Shown: piece by piece, positions 28,894 through 36,829 of the stretch
How the letters are laid out: each line of letters opens with the position of its first letter
Position numbering within the stretch: the first letter of the stretch is position 1
DNA from: Syntrophus aciditrophicus
GTDB taxonomy: Bacteria; Desulfobacterota; Syntrophia; Syntrophales; UBA8958
Length of the DNA: 40,959 nt
NCBI GenBank assembly: GCA_020718905.1
Contig: DYRD01000015.1
Span: forward strand, 1 to 40,959
Reading direction: 5' to 3'
Notes under the pieces: generated by a model
What the model was told of the DNA's origin: nothing
What the model saw: the letters and a program-made list of their open reading frames with translations, nothing else
Databases searched by the model: none
Translations under genes and position numbers: made by a program

Positions 28894-29319
28894 TTAGAAA
28901 ATATTTACCTCCATGGCCCGGGCCGGACAGGCTGAGACGCAGAGCTCGCAGCCGTTGCACTTCTCGGCGTCGAACAAGACCCGTTGTGTGTCCATTTCAA
29001 AGGACAGGGCATCCGTGGGACAGAAGGCGGTACAGGCACCGCAATGCACGCATTTTTCGACATTTTGGTTAACGCTCTTGGAGAGAGGCTCAACCTTAAG
29101 ACCTTGTTCCTTGAGATAACGGATCCCGTTGTTGAAATTCTCCGGGTTGCCGCTCAGTTCCAGTATGATGATGCCTTCCCGCCTGGGGAATATTCTGGCT
29201 TTAAGGATATTGAAGACCAGATCATGGGTTTTAACAAGCTGACAGATGATGGGCTGATCAACATTCTCAGCGGTATAATGAATAACAATTCTTCTGGAAA
29301 CCCTCTGTTCGTCCGCCAT
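28894..29319 (-). CDS. NIL-domain ferredoxin (2[4Fe-4S])
   Basis: 141 residues. Residues 10-80 form a NIL domain (ACT-like fold, also found at the end of methionine ABC ATPases); residues 90-131 hold two CxxCxxCxxxC clusters (C90, 93, 96, 100 and C121, 124, 127, 131). Proteins of this layout act with DUF39 proteins in anaerobic homocysteine synthesis; no DUF39 gene lies in this window, so that role is a family inference. In the given sequence phaR reads through into this gene without a stop. I treat it as separate because GGGAGAGAG precedes the ATG at 29319 and phaR would end at 29388 with one A fewer. Confidence 0.82.
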   Translation of the reverse strand: MADEQRVSRRIVIHYTAENVDQPIICQLVKTHDLVFNILKARIFPRREGIIILELSGNPENFNNGIRYLKEQGLKVEPLSKSVNQNVEKCVHCGACTAFCPTDALSFEMDTQRVLFDAEKCNGCELCVSACPARAMEVNIF

Positions 29320-29387
29320 GGTCTCTCTCCCGCATTGCTTTCTCGGCGCGATGTTATGGGAATGGCCGTTTATTGTCAAGGCTTTCA

Positions 29388-29856
29388 TTAAAATACTCGT
29401 TTTCTTTTTCGTTTCGCCGTTCTTTTCTGCCGGGGCATCGGGAGGGCCCGGAAAAATGTCAAAAAAAGGTTTGAAAGGATTGATGGCTGAGTAGTCAATG
29501 CCCATCTCCAGCCACTTTTTGAACTGATTATCCATCATCGTCCGATAGGAAAGGTAGTTTTTAAGCACCTGTTCTAAATATTTTTGAAAAAATTCATGGA
29601 GAATATCTTCGCCATATTGAATAATCAAATGGAGGAGGGGCAAGGGGAGAAGGAAATTACGCTTCCTTGATTCTTCGAGAATAATCTGAGTCAGGATAAG
29701 GGAGGTAACGTCTTCCTTTGTTTTGGCGTCGACGACTTGGACCTGCCGCCCCTCGCGGATGGTGCGGGTGATATCGGCAAGAGTCACGTAGCTGCTTTTG
29801 GCCGTGTCGTAGAGCCGACGGTTTCCGTATTTTTTGTAGAGGAGTTTTTCTGTCAT
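29388..29856 (-). CDS. phaR: PHA synthesis regulator PhaR
   Basis: About 155 residues. The N-terminal PHB_acc_N DNA-binding domain is plain (LLYKKYGNRRLYDTAKSSYVTLADI), followed by an accessory domain (RNFLLPLPLLHLIIQYGEDILHEFF). PhaR binds DNA and PHA granules and represses phasin and phaR transcription until polymer appears. It is divergent from the phasin-like genes, the classic arrangement. As given, the frame continues into the NIL ferredoxin; one base less in the T runs near 29399-29410 would give a stop at 29388 with the ending KKRVF. Confidence 0.87.
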
Positions 29857-30013
29857 AAATTTTTTCTCGATTATTGGTTATCCTCGTAGCAGGGATATTG
29901 ACATAACGCAACAAATAACTTTTTATCCAGACCCCGGGGTGACCGGTTAAATGGTGAAATAATAAAAATATGCTCAATATTACAGATAATATTGCCTTAA
30001 AGCTGGTCGTGGC

Positions 30014-30052
30014 ATTGTTTGTGAGCCGTAAACAATAATGGTGCGTTGCAAC
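30014..30052. promoter_or_regulatory. Candidate PhaR operator region
   Basis: An inverted repeat ATTGTTT (30014-30020) / AAACAAT (30030-30036) and a perfect 8-bp palindrome GTTGCAAC (30045-30052), ending 8 bases before the phasin -35 box. The position between phaR and the phasin promoter suggests a regulator site; assignment to PhaR is inference. Confidence 0.4.
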
Positions 30053-30060
30053 ATTTTTTC

Positions 30061-30088
30061 TTGACAAACCCAAAAGTAGGCCTATATT
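30061..30088 (+). promoter_or_regulatory. Sigma70 promoter of the phasin/PhaC-like operon
   Basis: TTGACA (30061-30066), 16-base spacer, TATATT (30083-30088). Predicted start of transcription near 30095, 26 bases before the ATG, which has AAGGAGGAGG. One of the best promoter matches in the window. Confidence 0.65.
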
Positions 30089-30120
30089 GTATGAGAAAAC
30101 AAGGAGGAGGTATTACGATC

Positions 30121-30420
30121 ATGGAGCAAGGAAAGATTGCAAAACAGATGGTAGATTTTCATAAGGCCACATTCGACAACACCTTTAACGCGATGTAGAT
30201 TATGCAGGAGCAGACGTAACGCATGGTGAGCATGTTTCTCGAACAGTCTCCCTGGGTCCCGGAAGAGGGGAAAAACGCGATTCAGGATTGGGTAAAGGCT
30301 TACAAGAAGGGGCGGTCGGATTTCAAGGCATCCGCCAACGATAGTTTCAAGAAGGTGGAAGATTTTTTTGCGGGATTCGAGAAGCAGACCAAGGAAACAA
30401 AGGTAAAAGAGGGCAAGTAG
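30121..30420 (+). pseudogene. Phasin-like protein, copy 1, with two in-frame stops
   Basis: Strong ribosome site (AAGGAGGAGG) and ATG at 30121. The frame codes for EQGKIAKQMVDFHKATFDNTF, then TAG at codon 26 (30196-30198) and TAA at codon 33 (30217-30219), then SMFLEQSPWVPEEGKNAIQDW and AYKKGRSDFKA to a TAG at 30418. It aligns without gaps to the intact copy 2 over about 85 residues (shared KQM-DF, FLEQ/WLEQ, PEEGK, W-YKKGR-DFK). The stops correspond to a Val and a Glu in copy 2. Phasins coat PHA granules. Either a recent pseudogene or two base errors; no frameshift is involved. A shorter product could start at the ATG at 30223, which keeps the C-terminal half. Confidence 0.75.
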
Positions 30421-30452
30421 CCCGAAAAAAACTAAAAAAGGGGGAAAACAAA

Positions 30453-30722
30453 ATGGATCCGAAGCAGATTTCAAAACAGATGTTCGATTTCAACCAGATG
30501 GCTTTTGAAAAATCCTTCTCGGCCATGGTGGTCATGCAGGATCAGGCGGAAAAGATGTTCAACATGTGGCTGGAGCAGAATAAATGGTTTCCCGAGGAAG
30601 GGAAGAAGGCCATGGGGGAATGGGTAAAACCCTACAAAAAGGGCCGTGAGGATTTTAAGGCCAAGGTTGAAGATGGTTACGGGAAGATGGAAGAGTATCT
30701 GATGATGTCGAAGGAAAAATAA
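30453..30722 (+). CDS. Phasin-like protein, copy 2
   Basis: 89 residues, intact, start ATG at 30453 after AAAAGGGGG. Amphipathic helices with aromatic and charged residues (QMFDFNQMAFEKSF, MWLEQNKWFPEEGKKAM) and a Lys-rich C-terminus with WVKPYKKGREDFK, as in small PHA granule-associated proteins. The phasin call rests on size, composition and its place between phaR and PHA synthase-like genes; sequence similarity to the well-studied PhaP cannot be shown by eye. Downstream, a 14-bp palindrome separates it from the PhaC-like gene. Confidence 0.7.
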   Translation: MDPKQISKQMFDFNQMAFEKSFSAMVVMQDQAEKMFNMWLEQNKWFPEEGKKAMGEWVKPYKKGREDFKAKVEDGYGKMEEYLMMSKEK

Positions 30723-30727
30723 GGCGG

Positions 30728-30741
30728 TAACGAATTCGTTA
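30728..30741. promoter_or_regulatory. Perfect 14-bp palindrome between phasin and PhaC-like genes
   Basis: TAACGAATTCGTTA, five bases after the phasin stop and just upstream of GGAGG for the next gene. It could be an operator or an RNA hairpin that changes translation of the PhaC-like gene; no T run, so not a classic terminator. Confidence 0.4.
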
Positions 30742-30766
30742 TCCCGGAGGAAATAAACCAGTTTAT

Positions 30767-32329
30767 ATGATGTCAAACCTAAATCAACAGGCGTTAAGCC
30801 GCGCAGCATCCGTCTATGCCGGGAGGGTCAGAGAGACTCCCGGGAGGATCCTGGGGGTTACCACGGATATGCTCAAGGTCGGCCAGCTCTATGGGTTGGG
30901 TGTCCTTGTCTATGTGGCCGATTTTATGGTCCCCTTCTGGACGGCGTGGCAGGGCTTCAACCGTCTCGAAAAGGAAAAGCTGCAAAGCAACTTCCCCATC
31001 CAGAGCGCGGCTGATTATTACGAATTGTTTCAGTTCAATCTCCAGATCGCCGAGCAGGGAATGACGGGGTCTCTCAAGGGCTTCCGGGACTTCTACAAGA
31101 AAGAAGCAGCGAGAGTTCTCGTCTCCCTGCTCAATAGCCTCTATGGGGATGAAGAAGATTTTCCTAATTATGCGGCCAATCTGGCTCGTCTCACCGACAG
31201 CGTCATCAATCAGTATCCCGAGGCGATAAAGAAGGCTGGCGCGGGATTCGGTTTTCATTTCGATGACGGCGGGTATGTCAAAACGGCGGAAACGGAACGG
31301 TTTATCCTGTATCAGGTCCTTTCTCGCAACAGGAAGATCCGCCCGCGGCAAGACGGGAAGCCGATCATGATCATCCATCCTTATGTGCTGGGGCCGAATA
31401 TTCTGGCCTTTTTGCCGGATGAACGGAAAAGTTACACCCACGCCTTCGCCGATCAGGGCATCCCGACCTACATCCGGATCCTCAAGGACATCCAGACGAC
31501 GGAGGCGGTGCAGGTCATGACGGGGGAAGACGACGCCCGCGATACCCGCCTGTTCTGCAAGTTGCTGAAGGAAACTCATGGCCGCCCGATTACCCTGAAT
31601 GGCTTCTGCCAAGGCGGGTTCATCGCCGTCCTGGATATCCTCTCCGGCGAACTCGACGGTCTGGTCGATGCCCTCATCACCTGCGTCGCCCCCATGGACG
31701 GCACCCGGAGCAAGTCGCTCATGGAATACATGCAGCATTTACCCCCCCGCTTCCGGGATCTCGCTTATGCCGCCAAGGTGATGCCCAATGGGAACAGAAT
31801 TGTCTACGGCAAGGTCATGAGCTGGGTCTATAAGTTAAAAAGCATGGAGAAAGAGGCGCCCTTTGTTGCTCTCTATCGGGATCTCAGCAATATCGGCGAT
31901 TCCCAGATCAATAAAACGGCGGCGGCTCTGAATCACTGGCTGATCTATGACCGGATGGACCTTCCCGAAGGGATCACGAAACTCAGTTTCGATTCCTATA
32001 CGATCCCTGTGGCCGAGGATGGAGCCCTGCCGGTGCAGCTTTTTGGCAAGAAATTGAATTTCCATGGAATTAAAGAAAAGGGCATCCCCTGGCTGCTCTG
32101 CTATGCCGAAGGGGATGATCTGGTGGACAAGGATGCCGCCTTGGTTCCTGCGGACTTTGTCGATGTGGAAGTGACGCCCTTTCCGAAAGGACACGGGGCA
32201 ATTGCCACCTCCTGGTCTGATCCGCGCTCGGCGTGCGCTCTCCATACCCGCTTCGGTAATGGTTACCGGGGACCGGTGCGATTCCAGCTTGATCTGGAAG
32301 AAGGGAAGGTGAACAACAATGGATCGTAA
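30767..32329 (+). CDS. PHA synthase-like alpha/beta-hydrolase
   Basis: 520 residues, intact. The first 170 are helical; the rest is an alpha/beta-hydrolase with a Cys nucleophile in LNGFCQGGF (C281, G-x-C-x-G as in PhaC), an Asp in CYAEGDDLVD (about 450) and a His in PKGHGAIATSW (about 476). Cys instead of Ser points to acyl transfer rather than simple hydrolysis, as in PHA synthase. Sequence around the elbow differs from the class III PhaC at 34579, so it is a second, distant family. Whether it polymerises, depolymerises or esterifies is not readable. Followed with an 11-base overlap by a PhaE-like gene, a synthase-plus-partner arrangement. Confidence 0.8.
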   Translation: MMSNLNQQALSRAASVYAGRVRETPGRILGVTTDMLKVGQLYGLGVLVYVADFMVPFWTAWQGFNRLEKEKLQSNFPIQSAADYYELFQFNLQIAEQGMTGSLKGFRDFYKKEAARVLVSLLNSLYGDEEDFPNYAANLARLTDSVINQYPEAIKKAGAGFGFHFDDGGYVKTAETERFILYQVLSRNRKIRPRQDGKPIMIIHPYVLGPNILAFLPDERKSYTHAFADQGIPTYIRILKDIQTTEAVQVMTGEDDARDTRLFCKLLKETHGRPITLNGFCQGGFIAVLDILSGELDGLVDALITCVAPMDGTRSKSLMEYMQHLPPRFRDLAYAAKVMPNGNRIVYGKVMSWVYKLKSMEKEAPFVALYRDLSNIGDSQINKTAAALNHWLIYDRMDLPEGITKLSFDSYTIPVAEDGALPVQLFGKKLNFHGIKEKGIPWLLCYAEGDDLVDKDAALVPADFVDVEVTPFPKGHGAIATSWSDPRSACALHTRFGNGYRGPVRFQLDLEEGKVNNNGS

Positions 32330-32825
32330 TTTTTATGAATTCTGGGGGCAGTTGTTTCAGAATCTTGCCAAAGGCCAAAAACAGATCGAGGACTTTAGAA
32401 AGTGGTTCGGCCAGGGACTGGTGGGCTACGAATCGTTGACGGCCATGTTCCGCAAGGCTTATAATCTGGACGTGGTTGAAGAGGGATCTCCCGATTACAC
32501 GGAATTCTGGCAGAAATCAGTGGAAACCTTCCAGAAGTCCTTTCGGGAAAGTCTTGCCCTCATGGATGTTGTCCCCAAAGGAGAGTATGAAACCCTGGCC
32601 CGGAAATGCGCCGCCCTCGAAAAGACCGTGGCGGAACAGGAAGGAGCCATGCGCAGCCTGAAGAGAATCTCGTCCGAAGGGGGAATCGGTTCTCCCTTCG
32701 CCCTCGATGAGCTTCAGGAACTGATGAAAAAACAGCACAACCAGTTCCAGGATCTCGTGAAAAATATGGCTGTCCTTTTCGAGCAGGACCCCAAGGCCGA
32801 CCGTTCCGGCAAAAAGAAGCACTAA
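32319..32825 (+). CDS. PhaE-like partner subunit
   Basis: 168 residues, overlapping the previous gene by 11 bases. Begins RNFYEFWGQLFQNLAKGQKQ; includes YTEFWQKSVETFQKSFRESL and a C-terminal coiled-coil stretch (ALEKTVAEQEGAMRSL, then LMKKQHNQFQDLVKNM). Size, aromatic-rich start, helical content and position resemble the PhaE subunits of class III synthases, although this is about half the length of the PhaE at 35873. Probably binds and stabilises the PhaC-like protein encoded just upstream. The last gene of the plus-strand phasin operon. Confidence 0.65.
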   Translation: MDRNFYEFWGQLFQNLAKGQKQIEDFRKWFGQGLVGYESLTAMFRKAYNLDVVEEGSPDYTEFWQKSVETFQKSFRESLALMDVVPKGEYETLARKCAALEKTVAEQEGAMRSLKRISSEGGIGSPFALDELQELMKKQHNQFQDLVKNMAVLFEQDPKADRSGKKKH

Positions 32826-32866
32826 CGAGACGGGAAAATAAATCTTAGGCGATAGATCAAATCACA

Positions 32867-32996
32867 GACGGCTTCGTAAAATGATTCGCAGGCAAGGCGC
32901 GCAAGTTATGGGGAATGAGGTGTACTAGGCGTACACCGCAGGGACGTAGGATGCAGCGCACGCAACGCCGCATCCGGATCTTTTTACGAAGCCGTC
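32867..32996. repeat. 130-bp terminal-inverted-repeat element (copy B)
   Basis: Perfect 15-bp inverted ends: GACGGCTTCGTAAAA (32867-32881) and its complement (32982-32996). An inner inverted pair GGTGTAC / GTACACC lies at 32919-32937. No open frame: a MITE- or REP-like element. Its right 34 bases are shared with copy A at 24378-24441. It sits between converging operons, and the right end supplies part of the maoC stop codon. Confidence 0.78.
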
Positions 32997-33426
32997 AGGC
33001 TTTGGGGGGGGCCTTAGGCGGACTAACCAACGCCTCGCCGTCCAGGACCAGGGTTCCCTCCTGATTCCGGCAGGTAGTGCGAAGGCGGAGCCGGTTTTTC
33101 TCCTTAATGATTTCTACAACCTCGGCCCTGCCGGTAATTGTGTCGCCCATGCGTACGGGGGCGAGAAAGTTCAACTCCTGGCGAAGGTAGATTGTCCCCG
33201 GGCCAGGCAACTGCATCCCCAGGATGGACGATATGAAACCCGCCGTGAGCATTCCGTGGGCGATCCGGGTCTTGAAGAAGGTCCCGGCGGCATAGGATTC
33301 ATTGATATGGGCCGGATTGAGATCCCCCGTAATCCCGGCATACAGATAAACATCGGTTTCTGTTACTGTTTTGGCGAACTCGGCCGCGTCCCCTACCTTA
33401 ATGGCCTCAATGGTTTTCCCGATCAT
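32995..33426 (-). CDS. MaoC-like (R)-specific enoyl-CoA hydratase
   Basis: 143 residues, single hot-dog domain. Hydratase motif GDLNPAHIN with catalytic Asp35 and His40, followed by RIAHGMLTAGFISSILG. PhaJ-type enzymes convert enoyl-CoA from beta-oxidation into (R)-3-hydroxyacyl-CoA for PHA synthase, which fits the place downstream of phaE-phaC-GAF on the same strand. The stop codon (32995-32997) overlaps the inverted-repeat element, so the last residues (SPPKAPPKA) may have been altered by its insertion. Confidence 0.88.
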   Translation of the reverse strand: MIGKTIEAIKVGDAAEFAKTVTETDVYLYAGITGDLNPAHINESYAAGTFFKTRIAHGMLTAGFISSILGMQLPGPGTIYLRQELNFLAPVRMGDTITGRAEVVEIIKEKNRLRLRTTCRNQEGTLVLDGEALVSPPKAPPKA

Positions 33427-33517
33427 TTGCTTCCTTTCCTCTCCGAATTGATGGTCCCCGCACCTAAGCGCCGCGGGCGTCTGCCCTCGTAAAGACGGGA
33501 AACCTTCCCCCGCGTCT

Positions 33518-34564
33518 CTAAAACCAGCACTTGTAGGCCCAGGACGATTCTTTCATGTCCCGCAGATCATCCTGCACCATAAGATAGAGGCTGGCATTCT
33601 GGATGGCCAGTCCTCCCTGGAGGGCAAGTGCCGTGACGAGTTCGATTTCGTCTTCCGAAAAAATCTTCTTCTTGCTGCTGTAAAGGCGCAGCACGCCGAT
33701 GACGTCCTCCTTGGCCTTTATCGGGACACACAGGATGGAGACAATGCCTTCTTCTTTTTTCTCCTCCTTGTATTGAACGCCCTTGTCCGTATAGGCGTAG
33801 TCTATGGCCACCGGTTTGCCGTTGAGGGCTTGGGCAATACTTTTTTCCGCTGATATGGGTCCTTTTTGCAGATATTTATCGCTGAGACCGTAGCTGGCCA
33901 CCAGTTGCAGAACCGTCTTTTCGTCATTGAGGAGACGAATCGAAGCGGCCTTTATACCCAGGGACTTGGCCACCTCTTCTGTCAGGGTATGAAGAATAGT
34001 CATGATATCGAGGCTTGCAGCGATAGCAGCGGCCAGATTCAGGAAAAGCCTCGTATTGCTCCGCAGCTTCTCGACGAGGCGGGCATTCTCAATGGCCAAT
34101 CCCCCCTGCTCCGCCACGACGCGGAGAAACTCGATTTCTTCCCTGTTGAATTCCCTGATTTTCGAGGTATAAATGGTGAGCACGCCGATGAGTTCGCCCA
34201 TGACCTTTGCCGGGACGACCAGGATGGACCCGATGCCTTCGGCCTTTTTCTTATCCAGGTTCTCCAGGCGCGGATCTGTCGTCGCATCGCGGTAATAGCT
34301 GAAACCTTCCTTCATCAGGATGGGGGTGAACTTCTCGGCATGGGCATAGCCGGCGTGGGGATACTGCGGCGATAATCCCTTTTGCGCGACAACCGTTAGG
34401 GTTTCCTTTTCCGCGTCCGTCAAAAACAGGCAGACCGCCTTCACTTTCATTGTCTCCAAGGCACTGTCTACAATCAACTGCAACAGGGCGTCCATATCCT
34501 TAGTCGTGCCGAAGGCTTCACTGATTTTCCTAATGGTCCTGAAATAGCTTTGTTTTTCCGCCAT
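33518..34564 (-). CDS. Tandem GAF-domain protein
   Basis: 348 residues with two GAF domains (about 20-165 and 185-335). Each ends in the same kind of segment: EIEFLRVVAEQGGLAIENARL and EIELVTALALQGGLAIQNASL. No kinase, cyclase, HD or DNA-binding domain is visible, so it is a stand-alone sensor or scaffold; the ligand is unknown. ATG at 34564 follows the phaC stop by 14 bases, so it belongs to the phaE-phaC-GAF-maoC operon. A GAF protein in a PHA operon is uncommon and may sense the metabolic state. Confidence 0.85.
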   Translation of the reverse strand: MAEKQSYFRTIRKISEAFGTTKDMDALLQLIVDSALETMKVKAVCLFLTDAEKETLTVVAQKGLSPQYPHAGYAHAEKFTPILMKEGFSYYRDATTDPRLENLDKKKAEGIGSILVVPAKVMGELIGVLTIYTSKIREFNREEIEFLRVVAEQGGLAIENARLVEKLRSNTRLFLNLAAAIAASLDIMTILHTLTEEVAKSLGIKAASIRLLNDEKTVLQLVASYGLSDKYLQKGPISAEKSIAQALNGKPVAIDYAYTDKGVQYKEEKKEEGIVSILCVPIKAKEDVIGVLRLYSSKKKIFSEDEIELVTALALQGGLAIQNASLYLMVQDDLRDMKESSWAYKCWF

Positions 34565-34578
34565 GGTCTTTCCTCTTC

Positions 34579-35857
34579 CTAAATCGTTTCCTGCATTACC
34601 TGCGTTAAGGACGGGTTGATGGCCTGTTCCTTCCTTGCCGGTCTTGGCCGCTCAGGACTTGTTCTTGCGGGCCGTTTTCCCGGTGATGGACGGGAAGGCC
34701 TTTGCAAGCGTGAGGCCGGGGAAGGCTGCTCCCCGACCGTTTCGTCAGCCACGGCAACAGCCGGGGCAGGGCGCAGCGCGCCGTCCCGTTCCCGCAGCCA
34801 CCGGATGATCTTGGGGGCGAATTCCCGCTGACACTTGGAGCTGACATAGATCCCGATGTGGCCCGTGTCCAGAGTGATGTCCTCGGCGTCGGTGCTGCCG
34901 ACTGCTTGGGTGAGCATATTGCATGCCTCGGGAGGCACGAGGTGATCGTACATCCCATAGAAATTAAGGAGGGGCATGGTGATGTTCTTCAAATCGACGC
35001 GCCTTCCTCCGATCTCGAGCTTGTTCTGGATAAGCAGGTTCTTCTGGTAGAAATCGCCGGCAAACTGACGGAATGTCGCTCCGGGGACGTCGGGGCTGTC
35101 AAAGATCCATTTCTCCATGCGGACGAAATTCTCGACGAAAGACTTGCTGCCCATATTCTCGAAAAACCCTACATACTTGTCGATCATGAGCCGGGCCGGA
35201 TTCAGGAGGAGAAAACCTAGGTTCATGAAATCGCCGGGGAGATTGCCGAAGGTGTCAATAATCTTGTCCGTATCGATGGCCCGCATCCAGATATGGAGAA
35301 GGCCCTTGTCCGTATCGAAGTTGGTCGGCGTCACGGTGGTAATAAGGTTTTTGATCTTTTCCGGATGGAGGGCGGCATAGATCGCACAGAAGGTGCCGCC
35401 CATGCAGATTCCCATGAGATTGACCTGGGGAACCCCGGTCTTGGCGAGGATGAAATCTACGATATTGCCCATGTAGCCGTTGACATGGTCGTCAATGGTG
35501 ACGAAACGGTCCTGTCTGGTCGGGTAGCCCCAGTCGATCATATAGAGATCGATGCCGCTGTTGAGAAAGGTCTGAACGACGCTCCGGTCGGGCTGCAGAT
35601 CAAGCATCGTTTCCCTGTTGATGAGGGCGTAGGTTACCAGGAGGGGCGTTTTCATGGTTACATCGCCGGGAGTGCGGTAATGGTTTCAGCTTCACCCGGT
35701 CCTCTTCGTAGACCACATCGTAGGGCGTGGTGGCCATAGCGGTTTCCAGGGGGCCAAGGAGCACCTCGGAGGCCTTGGTCGCCGTATCCTGGGCTTTCTA
35801 GGTTTCCGCGGCGATATTGGCTAAAATCAGGGCGAGGGAAATCTTCGGTTGATCCAT
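34579..35857 (-). pseudogene. phaC: Class III PHA synthase PhaC, with TAG and frameshift
   Basis: Catalytic subunit of class III PHA synthase. Reconstructed 425 residues. Nucleophile C151 in LMGICMGGTF, D304 in FYGMYDHLVPPE and H333 in LDTGHIGIYVS, offset by two from the class III reference triad (C149, D302, H331). ATG at 35857 has AAGGAGG. Lesions: in-frame TAG at codon 20 (35798-35800) and one extra base at 35680-35686 before YRTPGDVTMKTP. A protein starting at the ATG 35655 would lack the first 67 residues but keep the triad. The C-terminus carries an unusual Arg/Pro/Ser-rich tail of about 60 residues beyond the normal end. Follows phaE by 15 bases. Confidence 0.86.
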
Positions 35858-35872
35858 AAGCGCCACCTCCTT

Positions 35873-36745
35873 TTATTTTTTTTCTTTCCCGGCAAGTTCC
35901 TTTTCCATGGCCTTCACGCGCTTTTTCAATAGATAGAGATCCTTGTAGATATTGTCCATATCCCGGTTGGTGGGAGCGGGTAGTGATTGCAGGATGTCCT
36001 GAAGGACTTCGTTTTTTGCGGTTACGTAGTTTTCCGCCTGACTGAGCATTTCCCGGAAGGACGCCAGGTACTCGGGGGACTTGAACAGATTCATGTAATG
36101 ACCTTCCAGAATCTTTACCCAGAGATTGTAATAGTCCTTGGCCTTGTCGGGGACGTTCCCCTCTTTGGAGAGGTCTTCTATCCTGTCCTGGAAGACCTTC
36201 ATTGACTTTTCCAGAGGCAGGTAGAGGAGATAAAGGAATTCGGAGAGAGAGGCGTTGAGGAGATTGGACTGGTCCAGCAGACGGTTTAATCTTTCCTGAT
36301 AATAACGGGCCAATCCCAACTGGGGGACCTGGAAATACTGGCTGAATTCTTCCTCATAAATTTCCCGCCAGGCCTTGAAGACCCCCTGATCCAGGTTTTC
36401 GAACTGGTAGGCCTCGGTTTTCTGGCCGATTTTCCCGGCTTTTTCAGAGACCTTTTGCTGGAGACGCACCGACGCTTCCCAACCCGCTTTAGAGATTTTT
36501 AAAAAAAATTCCGGAAGGGTGTTGAGAGCGGTGAAAACAGCGCCGGCCATCTGGGGATCATTGAGGGCGGACGAGGCGGACTGCATGCGCTTCAGCGTCG
36601 CTTCCACGGATTCGGCATAGCGGTTTTTGATCCCTCCTCCGTCGGGGGCGGCCTTGAGCATGGAGGTCCAGAGATCCGTGGAGGCCTTCATCCATTCCTG
36701 CGTGGTGGCAGCCATATCGCTTTTTTTCGCTTCATTTTCTTCCAT
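35873..36745 (-). CDS. phaE: Class III PHA synthase subunit PhaE
   Basis: About 290 residues, intact. All-helical, with aromatic-rich N-terminal WMKASTDLWTSML, mid region FKAWREIYEEEFSQYFQVPQLGLAR and a C-terminal coiled coil (DNIYKDLYLLKKRVKAMEKEL), which match PhaE (PF09712). It activates and stabilises PhaC. ATG at 36745 is taken, since GAGGTG precedes it; an in-frame GTG at 36754 would overlap that site. Promoter candidate at 36830-36858. Confidence 0.9.
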   Translation of the reverse strand: MEENEAKKSDMAATTQEWMKASTDLWTSMLKAAPDGGGIKNRYAESVEATLKRMQSASSALNDPQMAGAVFTALNTLPEFFLKISKAGWEASVRLQQKVSEKAGKIGQKTEAYQFENLDQGVFKAWREIYEEEFSQYFQVPQLGLARYYQERLNRLLDQSNLLNASLSEFLYLLYLPLEKSMKVFQDRIEDLSKEGNVPDKAKDYYNLWVKILEGHYMNLFKSPEYLASFREMLSQAENYVTAKNEVLQDILQSLPAPTNRDMDNIYKDLYLLKKRVKAMEKELAGKEKK

Positions 36746-36829
36746 CTGCAGCACCTCGTTTTGATAAGAAAGCTGATGGGACTTTTGCCTGTTAAAGATC
36801 GGGGGTGAGACTAGCGAAATAAAGCACTT

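Noticed and set aside
2598-35800. TAG as a recoded sense codon (pyrrolysine-like), since TAG interrupts pqiC-like, RND, phasin and phaC genes
   Set aside because: TAG also ends several intact or plainly complete genes (mlaD, GAF protein, esterase, phaC, phasin copy 1), no pyl gene is present, and the interrupted positions fit different residues.
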